A stretch of DNA of 18,782 bases from Candidatus Altimarinota bacterium (GTDB lineage Bacteria > Patescibacteriota > Gracilibacteria > BD1-5 > UBA2023). Location of the stretch: NCBI GenBank assembly GCA_947373235.1, contig CANBWW010000009.1, forward strand, positions 1-18,782, written 5' to 3'. Shown here one piece after another: positions 1 to 7,377 of this stretch. Both the position numbers and the translations under genes were made by a program. A model generated the notes under the pieces. That model was given only the letters and a program-made list of their open reading frames with translations. It had not been told where the DNA came from and did no database searches. Position 1 is the first letter of the stretch. Every line of letters starts with the position of its first letter.

Positions 1-2
1 AC

Positions 3-218
3 TTCTTCGGAGGTGGATTCCTCGCCTTGATTGCTGTCTTTCCATACCTTATGACGAAAATAAATGACCAATTTGGTCTCTTCGATATGGCTGGAACTTC
101 CAAAATTGATTTTCTTATCTCTGGTGCTGGACTGATAATCGTCGTTGGTGTGATTCTCGATATTATTCGTCGAATTGATACGGATATGAAGAGTTTTGAT
201 TATAAGAAATTTCATTAG
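3..218 (+). CDS. secY: Protein translocase subunit SecY, C-terminal part (5' truncated)
   Basis: This is the last 71 residues of the SecY channel subunit, which forms the membrane pore for Sec-dependent protein export. The gene begins before the window and the reading frame is open from base 3. Two hydrophobic stretches are visible: one around FLALIAVFPYLM, then, after a short loop, GAGLIIVVGVILDII. These match the last two helices of SecY, and the LIIVVGVILD segment is a family hallmark near the C-terminus. The tail is short and basic (ends KKFH) and would face the cytoplasm. The gene stops with TAG. This part contains no in-frame TGA. In most bacteria secY is followed by adk/map and infA. 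Here infA lies about 10 kb downstream, so a block of accessory genes separates them. Identity rests on a short segment, but that segment is characteristic. Confidence 0.88.
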   Translation, partial: FFGGGFLALIAVFPYLMTKINDQFGLFDMAGTSKIDFLISGAGLIIVVGVILDIIRRIDTDMKSFDYKKFH

Positions 219-251
219 AAAAATTCCTGAAAAACGGCGAACTTCCTCGTC

Positions 252-309
252 AGAAAAAACTTTTCTTGATCGCTTAATTATAGTAAGCTCACTTCGAAAA
301 GTTTTTTCT
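252..309 (+). terminator. Nested long hairpin after secY, probable terminator
   Basis: A perfect 14-bp inverted repeat (252-265 against 296-309, AGAAAAAACTTTTC and its complement) encloses a 30-base loop. The loop itself contains a 5-bp stem, GCTTA at 272-276 with TAAGC at 284-288. The right arm is T-rich and T-rich sequence follows to about 330. The structure starts 34 bases after the secY stop. It fits an intrinsic terminator for the secY operon, although the nested loop is larger than usual. Confidence 0.6.
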
Positions 310-388
310 TTCTTGAATTTCTTGTTTTTTAGAAATTTTATTTCTATTACTCACTTAACTCAATCTATTTTCTCACTCCATTTGAATT

Positions 389-988
389 ATGAAAATCTGT
401 GTTTGGGATACAGAAACGACGGGTTTCGCTACAAAGTGATGAGAACTTTCCTCTCAGCCGTATATTATCCAGTTTGCAGCTTTGGTGGCGGAATATCATG
501 AAGGAGAATATACAGAAATCGCTCGGCATGATATCCTTATTAAGCCCTATATTTCTATCCCATTTTGAGCTTCTCAGGTAAATGGAATTTATGATAAAGA
601 TGTCGCTGATCGTGAGTATATGGATGCATATATCGAAGAAATCCTTCAAGTTCTGAACTCTGCTGATGTGGTGGCTGGACATAACATAGAGTACGATGAA
701 AGTATACTTGGATATGAACTTGAAAGACTCGGAAGAAAGGGTGACTATGCACCACAGATGACGGTCTGTACGATGCGATGATCGACTGAATACTGTAATC
801 TTCCTGGACGTGGATTTTCTGCAAAACCACCAAAACTTTCTGAGCTTCATAAACATCTTTTTGGAGAATGGTTTGAATGAGCTCATGATGCTATGGTTGA
901 TGTAGAGGCAACGATGCGATGTCTCATAGAACTCATGAATCGAAAGGTGATTGTTCCGGCAACAACCAACGTGATGCGACTCTTCTAA
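389..988 (+). CDS. DnaQ-like 3'-5' exonuclease (DEDDh family)
   Basis: The product is a 199-residue exonuclease when TGA is read as glycine; five in-frame TGA codons fall at residues 17, 18, 60, 131 and 164. The three Exo motifs are present. Exo I is VWDTETTG with acidic D7 and E9, Exo II is AGHNIEYDESIL around residues 97-107, and Exo III-epsilon is GAHDAMVDVEAT with H166 and D171, which marks the DEDDh branch. Enzymes of this family remove 3' nucleotides from DNA or RNA, for example as the proofreading subunit of DNA polymerase III or as RNase T-like nucleases. No polymerase or other domain is attached, so the substrate cannot be assigned. The ATG at 389 directly precedes the first motif and follows a G-poor leader without a Shine-Dalgarno sequence. 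The gene converges on the minus-strand operon that ends at 1023. Confidence 0.88.
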
Positions 989-1016
989 AAAACTTCCCAT
1001 TTTGGGAAGTTTTTAA
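987..1016. terminator. Bidirectional intrinsic terminator between convergent genes
   Basis: The stem AACTTCCC (991-998) pairs with GGGAAGTT (1004-1011) around the loop ATTTT. It is extended by A residues on the left and T residues on the right. It therefore reads as hairpin plus U-tract on both strands. It lies between the stop of the exonuclease gene and the stop of the minus-strand deacetylase gene at 1023, which fits a shared terminator. Confidence 0.85.
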
Positions 1017-1022
1017 TATTTT

Positions 1023-1781
1023 TTATGGATTTGGTAACTCAGTTCCATAGGACATATTTTGAGATCATTTTTTGATAGGTATATTTCTCGTCGCGTCGAG
1101 CCATATTCATTTTTTTTGTTGCAATGTTTCTGTCTTTGGTAGCAGATTATCGAGACTTACGAAGGTATATCATTTTTCCTTGAGTGATTTTAGAATGCCT
1201 GGCAGGGCAATCACTGTATCTGCTTTTATGTCATGAAGCAAGATGATACTTCCTGATCTTGTTTGTTTGATTATATTTTGTGCGAGTGTATCTGGGTTTT
1301 TTGCTTTCCAGTCATCTGCATCAACATCCCATCCGATGAGTCTTCCAGAAAATAAATTCCATACTCGCTGATCTCCGAGTCCATATGGAAAACGAAGATA
1401 TTTCGGATATTCACCTGTTTTAAGCCATATAGAAATATTAGTAAGGAGAATTTCTTTGGTAAAATCAACTCATCCAAGTTTCGGAAGTTCAGGATGCGAA
1501 AAACTGTGATTTCATACCTCATGACCTTCTCGGATCATGCGTCTGAGAACATCATCCTCTTTTGGAAGTCTGTTCCCAACTACAAAAAAAGTTGCGGGTA
1601 CGTTTTCGGAATGTAAAATATCTAAAATGGCACTCGTACGAACCCTGTGTGGACCATCATCGAAAGTGATCGCTATCTGCTTTTGTGGAGTATGGAGGTC
1701 ACCATTGTGTAAAAAATGTTCTCCTGAAAAAAAAGAGAACATGTGAAAAAACAGGGAAGTTACGATGAGAAGAGAGAACAT
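1023..1781 (-). CDS. Polysaccharide deacetylase (NodB domain), secreted or membrane-anchored
   Basis: The protein has 252 residues from ATG 1781, with TGA read as glycine at five places (minus-strand codons at 1512-1514, 1470-1472, 1170-1172, 1107-1109, 1065-1067). A hydrophobic N-terminus (residues 1-19) looks like a signal peptide or anchor. The five carbohydrate-esterase-4 motifs follow in order: TFDDGPH (39-45, catalytic Asp), GNHSFSH (90-96, metal His pair), RFPYG (130-134), WDVDADDW (151-158) and IILLHD (179-184). CE4 enzymes remove acetyl groups from peptidoglycan, chitin-like or other N-acetylated polysaccharides outside the membrane. An upstream in-frame GTG at 1838 would overlap mnmA by 17 bases. 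I prefer ATG 1781 because it starts the signal peptide directly and is preceded by a CTCAATCT leader like other genes here. It is the last gene of the minus-strand operon, 40 bases after mnmA. Confidence 0.9.
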
Positions 1782-1821
1782 AGATTGAGTGTATATTCCC
1801 ACCTTCTTTTTGCAAGGGAAT

Positions 1822-2892
1822 TTATAAAATAACCCCACTTCCTACAACCTTCGATCCATCATAGATCACACAGATTTGCCCAGGAGTGATCGCACGTTGT
1901 GGATGAGAAAAGTGAATGGTTATAATTCATGATTCATCCTTCGATATTGTCACTTCCTGATCTTCTTGCCGATATCGTATCTTTGCTCCATAGGTTTTTT
2001 CACTTTTAGGAATACTTCCAGTCCAATGTATCAGGACACAGGATTTTCCATAAAGAGAGAGTTCTTCAGTCGTACCGACGGTGATTGTATTTTTTATGGT
2101 ATCTTTCGCTACGACAAAAAGTGCCGGCCCACCACCGATCTCGATTCCTTTCCTTTGTCCGATCGTATAGGAGACAGCTCATTCATGTGTCCCGAGGATT
2201 TTCCCAGAAGTATTGAGAATATCTCATGTTTTTTTGGGAAATCGACGAGAGAGAAACTCTTTCATACTTACTTTTCCTATAAAACAGAGTCACTGACTAT
2301 CTTTTCTGTGCGCATTTGGAAGGTTGGCCTTCAGGGCTATGTCTCGGACTTCTGATTTGAGAAGATGTCCTATCGGAAAAATCGCTTTCGAAAGCTGAAA
2401 AGAAGAAAGCCGAGAGAGGAAATAAGATTGATCCTTCGTCGGATCGATTCACTTGGAGAGTTCTCAGGATTCCGTCCGCGCATAGTGTCCAGTGGCGATC
2501 GCTTCGAAACCGAGTGAAAGTGCTTCCTCGAGAAAGAGATCGAACTTCACAAGATTATTACAAAATACATCAGGATTTGGAGTCCTTCCTGCCTCATATT
2601 CACTATAGATATAGTCGATAATTCTTTTTTCGTATTCTTCTCGATAATCGAATGTATAGAGAGGAAGTTCGAGATATTCTGCGACTTTTTTCGCTTCCGC
2701 AAGATCTATAAGTGTGGTACATTCAGGGTTGTCTTCCTCTAGGTAGTTGATCATAAATCCACAGGAAACTTCATAACCATGTTCCTTCAGAAGATATGCA
2801 GAAACGGCTGAATCGACTCAGCCAGAAAGTCATACCAAGATGCGTTTCTTTGGAATTTCTGAAACTCCAGATTTTACAGATTCTTTATTCAT
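1822..2892 (-). CDS. mnmA: tRNA-specific 2-thiouridylase MnmA
   Basis: MnmA activates U34 of tRNAs for Lys, Glu and Gln with ATP and inserts sulfur to make s2U34, which stabilises decoding of split codon boxes. The 356-residue length is typical. The PP-loop LSGGVDS is at residues 22-28, the nucleophile is in NPDVFCNN (C111), and the family signature DPTKDQSYFLSRL is at 150-162. The second catalytic cysteine is in DSQGLCFIG (C203). A YTIGQRKG motif and a C-terminal beta-barrel follow. Eight TGA codons read as glycine, including G21 and G25 in the PP-loop, G201 in the second cysteine motif, and the glycine of KTGD. Under the standard code it would look like several fragments. The start overlaps the stop of the HAD gene by 8 bases, so the two are translationally linked in one operon. 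The cysteine desulfurase and relay proteins are not in the window. Confidence 0.96.
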
Positions 2893-3508
2893 ATTTTTTT
2901 AGACTTTCGATGATTTCTGACCAATCCTTTACCTTACAGAGGAGTGGATGAGAAAAATCAGAATTTCGATTCCATGGCTTTTCCAGAAGAATACACGGAA
3001 TGTTATTTTCTACAAGATCCTCAGCATTGTGTATACCATCGTCGATCATAAGTGTGACTCATATTTCTCTACAGATTTCAGATTTTTTACGAGATCATTT
3101 TTTCTTATGATTTGCAAAGAAAATATTTTCTCGAGGAATATGTGTAAAATATTTCTCGAGCCATATATACACATCTTCTGAATATTTTTCATCACTTCGA
3201 GCGGTAATAATAGAAAGTTTTTTGTTTTGATCGTTAAGAAGTTCTACGCCAATTTCCGCATCTTTTATAGAATCGCAATTTTCGAGCGTTTGTTCTTCCC
3301 AAAAAGTTCGGATCTCATCCATGTTCATATCACATCCAGGAATCTCTTCTATATTAAAGTGGCTAAATCCATCGAGATCTTTACAAAAAAGTAGTTTTCA
3401 TTTTTTATGGATCTCTGCGAGTGCTTTCTCCATACTTTTCGCGAGGGTTTCATCGAGATCAAGTCCGATATGTGTATGTTTTCACCAGTCGAGATTTTTC
3501 AGTGACAT
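2885..3508 (-). CDS. HAD-superfamily 5'(3')-deoxyribonucleotidase-like phosphatase
   Basis: The product has 207 residues with four TGA-encoded glycines. It shows the HAD phosphatase pattern: DLDET (D17 and D19, nucleophile and acid/base), IITAR (T102, motif II), basic residues in KKSE (141-144, motif III) and MIDDGIHN (D156 and D157, motif IV, Mg2+ binding). The layout, with TAR followed by a CxLLEKPWN-like segment near residue 180, resembles the 5'-nucleotidase deoxy C-type family, which dephosphorylates (deoxy)nucleoside monophosphates. Assignment to that family is from recall and substrate is unknown. It begins 4 bases after the ABC ATPase stop and its own stop overlaps mnmA, so it is an internal cistron of the operon. 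Confidence 0.78.
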
Positions 3509-3512
3509 TTCT

Positions 3513-4244
3513 TTATTTGATGATAAAATTTTCCCCAGCATATTCTGATATTTTTGTGACAAAAAAATCTTCGAGCGATTCTCCGAGTTCTGAAACGGGC
3601 ATATGAGCGATCATTTTTCCTTCGCAGATAATCCCGAAACTATCACAGATTGCCTCTACATCGGAGAGGATATGTGTATTGAAAAAAATGGTTTTTCCTA
3701 CTTTTTTAAGGTCGATCATGATATCTTTGATCATTTTTCTTCCCATCGGATCGAGTCCACTCATCGGTTCGTCAAGAAAAATAAGTTCCGGATCATGGAG
3801 GATCGCCTGAGCGAGTCCAATGCGTTGAAGCATTCATTTTGAGTAGGTGTGCAGTCGTTTTTTTCGAGCATGTGAAAGTCCGACTTTTTCGAGTATTTCA
3901 TCTTTCCGTTTCTCGAGTTTTTCTCCGGAAAGTCCATAGAATTTTCCATTGAAATCGAGAAATTCATCTCCAGTAAGATACTTATAGAGATACGTATTTT
4001 CTGGCATAAATCCTATTTTTTTCCGTATTTCTGTACTTTCCATCGTTCCTCAGAGAAGAGAAATTGATCCAGTTGTCGGTTTCATGATCGCGAGTATGCA
4101 CTTCATCGTCGTCGTTTTCCCAGCTCCGTTTGGTCCGAGAAATCAGAAAACTTCTCCTTTTTTGAGAGTGAGCGAGATATCGTCGAGAATGATGGTTTTT
4201 TTGATCTTTTTCGAAAGATTTTTGATTTCGAGAGCGTTCTTCAT
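3513..4244 (-). CDS. ABC transporter ATP-binding protein (ABC-2 / NosF type), no permease nearby
   Basis: This 243-residue nucleotide-binding subunit has every ABC motif: Walker A GPNGAGKTT (37-45), Q-loop region near 80-86, signature YSKGMLQR (134-141), Walker B ELIFLDEP (153-160), D-loop SGLD (162-165) and H-loop H191. The signature glycine, G34 before Walker A, and G65 are TGA codons, so the ABC signature itself is only intact under code 25. The short C-terminal extension fits ATPases that power ABC-2 type exporters or NosF-like machines. No membrane-spanning partner lies before or after it, so its permease must be encoded elsewhere, or the protein acts with a distant partner. It starts 6 bases after the fur-like gene and ends 4 bases before the HAD gene, indicating co-transcription with both. 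Confidence 0.92.
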
Positions 4245-4250
4245 ATGGAT

Positions 4251-4595
4251 TTAGATACTGATTTTCTTGATCTGAATACGTATTTCTGATATTTCGTATC
4301 CTTCGGGAATATTTTTTATCGCTATGTTTTCTATGGGGAAGTCACAAAAAATCCCTGATTTTTCATCGACGAGATGGGCATGTGTTGTATTATTGCACTC
4401 ATAATAGGTTTTTCCATTGATTCCTGGAAATCTTCGAATCAATCATTCTTCTGCCATCGCTTCTATATTTCGATAGACCGTCGCACGTCCGATCTGAGGC
4501 TCTTTTTTCCTCACTTCCTCATAGATATCGTCCGCAGAAAGATGCTTGCATTCGCAGGTATTACAGATAATGTCACGGTATTGGTGTTTGCGCAC
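4251..4595 (-). CDS. Fur/PerR-family transcriptional regulator, short and lacking the structural zinc cysteines
   Basis: The 114-residue protein shows the Fur winged-helix core. The segment LSADDIYEEVRKKEPQIGRA runs from residue 19, the recognition helix ATVYRNIEAM is at 38-47, and GLIRRF follows, with G51 encoded by TGA. The dimerisation region keeps an HxH pair (H72, H74). The usual CxxC that holds structural zinc is D77-x-x-S80, and the second CxxC at the C-terminus is absent. Instead there is a cysteine cluster C11, C14, C16 before the winged helix. Start: the GTG at 4595 is chosen because a -35/-10 pair and an operator-like palindrome lie immediately upstream; a TTG further up would put the promoter inside the gene. 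It is the first gene of the minus-strand operon. By family it should sense metal or peroxide and repress DNA sites like those at 4604-4622 and 6443-6461. The ligand is unknown. Confidence 0.85.
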
Positions 4596-4603
4596 GAAAA
4601 ATA

Positions 4604-4622
4604 TATGAGAATAAGTCGCATT
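4604..4622. promoter_or_regulatory. Fur/PerR-like operator upstream of the regulator gene
   Basis: The 19 bases match the perfect palindrome at 6443-6461 at 16 of 19 positions (TATGAGAATAAGTCGCATT). The site overlaps the -10 element and the expected transcription start of the minus-strand operon and ends 8 bases before the GTG start codon. That placement fits autorepression by the fur-like product. Binding is inferred. Confidence 0.65.
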
Positions 4623-4647
4623 ATGAGGAATTTTCCTGAAAAATCAA
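4620..4647 (-). promoter_or_regulatory. Promoter of the fur-like regulator operon
   Basis: On the minus strand TTGATT (plus 4642-4647) and CATAAT (plus 4620-4625) are separated by 16 bases, close to the housekeeping sigma consensus. Transcription would start near 4613, giving a leader of about 18 bases before the GTG at 4595. The -10 overlaps the operator-like palindrome. Confidence 0.6.
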
Positions 4648-4665
4648 TTTCCTTTTGGATTTGCT

Positions 4666-4693
4666 TTTGCTTTTTCTTTCAAAAATTTATACT
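4666..4693 (+). promoter_or_regulatory. Probable promoter of the serine protease gene
   Basis: TTTGCT (4666-4671) and TATACT (4688-4693) are separated by 16 bases, 26 bases before the ATG at 4720. The same TTGCTT...TATACT pattern occurs before infA. Confidence 0.5.
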
Positions 4694-4719
4694 GAATTCA
4701 CTCTTTTTCCTTCCTTTTT

Positions 4720-6432
4720 ATGTTTCTTTCTCGCCTTTTTTCATTGATCTTTCTCGCCTTTTTTTGTTTTTGCATTCAGATAGAAATAAGTACAGCAGAG
4801 AGTGTCCCGTCGTATCGATCCGTTATCAAAGTTCGTTCATACACCTATGATCCATTTACCGCTACATATAGCACTTATGCGGAAGGAAGTGCCGTGATCG
4901 TCGGTCAGAAAAAAGTGATCACCAATGCACACGTGATCCTTGATCCCAATGATGCTCCGACTGGTTTTTATGAACTCTGTCTGACGAATGATTTTATTTC
5001 TTTACCACGATGTTTTGTAACAGCGAAACTTATATCTTTTGATACCGTCGCCGATATTGCTCTTCTAGAGCCAGATGTACCACTCTCATCTTCACTGGTT
5101 ACTTCTTTTTCAGAAGAGAAGATCGATCTCGCATCCTCTGTAAATATCTATGGATATCCAGCAATCGGTGGAAAAACCATCACGAGTACCAGTGGAAAAA
5201 TCGCTGGTTTCGAGAATGGAATGTATAAACTCGATGCTACTATTGATCATGGAAACTCTGGTTGAGGCGCTTTTGATAATTCCGGAAAACTTCTCGGTAT
5301 GCCTTTTGCGATCAGATCCGATAATGGAGTTATTGGTTATATGATTCCAGAAAGTACGATCCAGAAATTTCTTGAGTGAAAAACTCCTGATTTTGAAAAA
5401 TTTTATCAAAATCAAACAGACTTTGTACGCTATATAGGACTTCAAAAGAAGATGGTTTTCTGAAAAAATATTATTACCGATTCCTTGGTTTTAAAAAATC
5501 CAAAATCATATGGATTTCATATGGTTGATGGAGAGATTTCTGGAGACAAAAAGATTTTTTCATATAGTTTGCAGAGTTTCGATAAACGAGTTACGGTTGG
5601 CTATAGTTGTGATGAGATTTTTGGTGATCAGACACTCGCAGATGTACAGGAATATAGCCTCACTCACAGTCCTGAAAATGATACTCCAGATGTCATCACC
5701 CGCACTTCCTATCTCTGAAAAAATAATTCCCATTTGCTTATCCAGATGCAGTCAACCGATCTGACGAAAAAATGAGATTTTTCTTATATCTATCCTCGAT
5801 CGTATTCAAACTGCTTTGCAAGTATAAGCTCCACGAGTCGATATACGGATGAAAAAAATATAGAAAGTGCAAAAAAAATGATCGTCGAGGGAACTCTTTG
5901 GAAAGATTTTGGAAGAAATATGAGTTTCTCAGAACCTCTTTTATCGAATCAAAAAATTACGCTTCCATATGGATTTCGTATCCATAAACTTTTGGATAGT
6001 TTTGGATGAGTGAGTTTTGTTCTTTGGTATAATCAAATGAATAAAAATATTTCCGGGGGTGATCTACATCTAACAAATTATCAGGATGTCAAAGATATGT
6101 TTTACCATTTTGATCCGAACTATGCGGGGAATGATTTTTCTTTTACGGCTTTCCAAAAATCCTATGCTCAGGGGAACGATGAAAATACGCGAGATAGTGT
6201 TGTAACGACTACATCAGGCAAGAATTTTATTTTTTCTGTGACTGATAATGGTGATACGAAAGATATTTCTTTTGTGTATCCATTTCGAACTTCACAGGGT
6301 CAATACATCATCTTATCGCTTACGAACTTTACTCTTACGGGAGCAAGTGATCAAGATATATCAAATATCAAAAATTTCTTTGCTTCTTTTGATTTTCCTG
6401 GACTTTCACCATTTGAGAATGTAGATAAATAG
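4720..6432 (+). CDS. Secreted trypsin-like serine protease with a large unassigned C-terminal region
   Basis: The 570-residue protein starts with a signal peptide (hydrophobic residues 5-20, likely cleavage after STA near 26). A chymotrypsin-fold protease domain of about 200 residues follows. It has GSAVIVGQKKVITNAHV with catalytic H71, ADIALLE with D112, and DHGNSGGGAFD with nucleophile S180. The second glycine of GNSGG is a TGA codon; six TGA codons occur in all (5263, 5377, 5461, 5716, 5773, 6007). The pattern resembles S1C/DegP-like or V8-like proteases, but I see no PDZ domain. Residues from about 215 to 570 have no motif I recognise and may be a beta-rich binding or adhesin-like region. 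Role is inferred as cell-surface or secreted proteolysis, possibly of host proteins if the organism is an episymbiont. It is divergent from the fur-like operon and followed by the peroxiredoxin gene. Confidence 0.85.
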
Positions 6433-6442
6433 ATATCCGTTT

Positions 6443-6461
6443 AATGAGAATAATTCTCATT
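6443..6461. promoter_or_regulatory. Perfect Fur/PerR-type palindrome upstream of the peroxiredoxin gene
   Basis: AATGAGAAT-A-ATTCTCATT is a perfect 9-1-9 inverted repeat, the architecture of Fur and PerR boxes. It lies just upstream of the peroxiredoxin promoter and 64 bases before its ATG. A near copy lies upstream of the fur-like regulator gene in this window. Confidence 0.8.
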
Positions 6462-6465
6462 TTCA

Positions 6466-6493
6466 TTTGATTTTCTTTCAAAAAACCCTAAAA
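6466..6493 (+). promoter_or_regulatory. Probable promoter of the peroxiredoxin gene
   Basis: TTTGAT (6466-6471) and TAAAAT (6488-6493) are separated by 16 bases. The Fur-like palindrome ends 4 bases before the -35 element, a position where a bound repressor could block polymerase. The start would be near 6500, leaving a leader of about 26 bases. Confidence 0.5.
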
Positions 6494-6525
6494 TTCTTTC
6501 GTACTTAATTTCTAATTTTCCTCTT

Positions 6526-7143
6526 ATGTCTTGTTGTGACACTGAATACCTTTTTGAAGCCGTAAAAATCGATACACCCGCTCCTTCTTTTGATCTTCCA
6601 GCGTACGATCCAGTAAAAGATGATACAACGAATATTTCTCTTGCAGATATGCATGGAAAGTGGACAGTTTTATTTTTCTATCCTGCTGATTTCACTTTTG
6701 TTTGCCCGACAGAGTTGAAGGATATGGCAGAAGCGAAATCAAAATTCGATGAGCTCGGTGTGACCGTACTCGCAGCTTCTACGGATACGGTTTTTTCTCA
6801 TCGTGCATGGGTAAAACATGAAGGACTCATGAAGGGTTTTCCATACCTTATGCTCGCAGATCATGCACTTGAAACCGCATCTCTCTATAATATCCTCGAT
6901 GAAAAAGCGGGAATCGCTGGTCGAGGAACATTTATCATTGATCCTCATGGAATCTGTCGTGGAATTGAGGTGACTTCTGGTCCACTTGGACGAAATTCGG
7001 ATGAATTGATCCGAAAGATCGAGGCACTTCAGTTTATGGAAGCACATCCAGGAACGGCTTGTCCAGCAAAGTGGGCCGTTGGATCAAAAACCCTCAAGCC
7101 TTCCATCAAGATTGCTGGAGAAGTAGAAAAAGAGCTTCAATAA
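6526..7143 (+). CDS. ahpC: Typical 2-Cys peroxiredoxin (AhpC/TSA family)
   Basis: The 205-residue protein reduces hydrogen peroxide, alkyl peroxides or peroxynitrite in the cytoplasm. The peroxidatic cysteine C60 sits in the FVCPTEL motif, preceded by FFYPADFTF. The active-site arginine is in the GRGTFIIDP segment (R133), and the resolving cysteine C179 lies in TACPAKW near the C-terminus. This is the arrangement of Prx1/AhpC 2-Cys enzymes, including the C-terminal extension. An extra cysteine pair (C3, C4) stands at the N-terminus. The gene contains no TGA codons. The reductant (AhpF, thioredoxin reductase) is not in the window. The Fur/PerR-like palindrome just upstream suggests peroxide- or metal-responsive control by the regulator encoded at 4251-4595. 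The gene stands alone, closed by a long hairpin. Confidence 0.95.
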   Translation: MSCCDTEYLFEAVKIDTPAPSFDLPAYDPVKDDTTNISLADMHGKWTVLFFYPADFTFVCPTELKDMAEAKSKFDELGVTVLAASTDTVFSHRAWVKHEGLMKGFPYLMLADHALETASLYNILDEKAGIAGRGTFIIDPHGICRGIEVTSGPLGRNSDELIRKIEALQFMEAHPGTACPAKWAVGSKTLKPSIKIAGEVEKELQ

Positions 7144-7151
7144 GTATTTTT

Positions 7152-7188
7152 AATAAATTCCCTTCCAAAAATCGGAAGGGAATTTATT
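7152..7188 (+). terminator. Long perfect hairpin after the peroxiredoxin gene
   Basis: A perfect 15-bp stem (7152-7166 with 7174-7188, AATAAATTCCCTTCC and its complement) has a 7-base loop and starts 8 bases after the stop codon. The T-tract is part of the stem rather than after it, so termination is likely but not canonical. It may also protect the 3' end. Confidence 0.7.
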
Positions 7189-7204
7189 GTGAAAATCCTT
7201 TCTT

Positions 7205-7232
7205 TTGACAAAAGAAACCTTTTCTATACTAT
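7205..7232 (+). promoter_or_regulatory. Promoter of the infB leader
   Basis: A consensus -35 TTGACA is at 7205-7210, followed by TATACTAT at 7225-7232. TACTAT gives a 16-base spacer and TATACT a 14-base spacer. Transcription would start near 7238, about 140 bases before the infB ATG, leaving a long leader. Confidence 0.65.
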
Positions 7233-7248
7233 CTTGCTACATTTTCGT

Positions 7249-7362
7249 ATGAGTTCACGCGGACTCTCGTATTTCGATTATATGAAATACGAGTTTTTGC
7301 ACATACAAGAGGAACTTGAAAATAAGCCTTATGAACTTCTTTCTACTTTTCTCTCTTTTTAA
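7249..7362 (+). CDS. Possible 37-codon leader ORF upstream of infB
   Basis: From ATG 7249 a frame of 37 codons runs to TAA at 7360-7362, ending 15 bases before the infB start (begins MSSRGLSYFDY, ends STFLSF). It begins about 10 bases after the expected transcription start and spans the terminator-like hairpin at 7266-7298. I recognise no family. It could be a regulatory leader peptide whose translation controls folding of the hairpin, or a chance open frame. There is no Shine-Dalgarno sequence, but most genes here lack one. Confidence 0.35.
   Translation: MSSRGLSYFDYMKYEFLHIQEELENKPYELLSTFLSF
7266..7298 (+). promoter_or_regulatory. Terminator-like hairpin in the infB leader (candidate attenuator)
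   Basis: CTCGTATTTC (7266-7275) pairs perfectly with GAAATACGAG (7284-7293) around an 8-base loop, and five T residues follow directly. This is the form of an intrinsic terminator, located between the infB promoter and the infB start, inside the small ORF. It could act as an attenuator for infB. Confidence 0.55.
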
Positions 7363-7377
7363 TCCCATTTTTCCTTC

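Noticed and set aside
365..1000. Minus-strand open frame of 211 codons opposite the exonuclease gene
   Set aside because: Its translation is low-complexity Ser/His/Ile-rich and resembles no protein. The plus strand read with TGA as Gly gives all three Exo motifs in one frame.
1782..1838. GTG start at 1838 for the polysaccharide deacetylase
   Set aside because: It would overlap mnmA and put a basic segment before the signal peptide. ATG 1781 starts the hydrophobic segment directly and has the leader style of the window. Not fully excluded.
4596..4684. N-terminal extension of the fur-like regulator from an upstream TTG
   Set aside because: The extension has no Fur similarity, and the -35, -10 and operator-like palindrome would lie inside the coding sequence.
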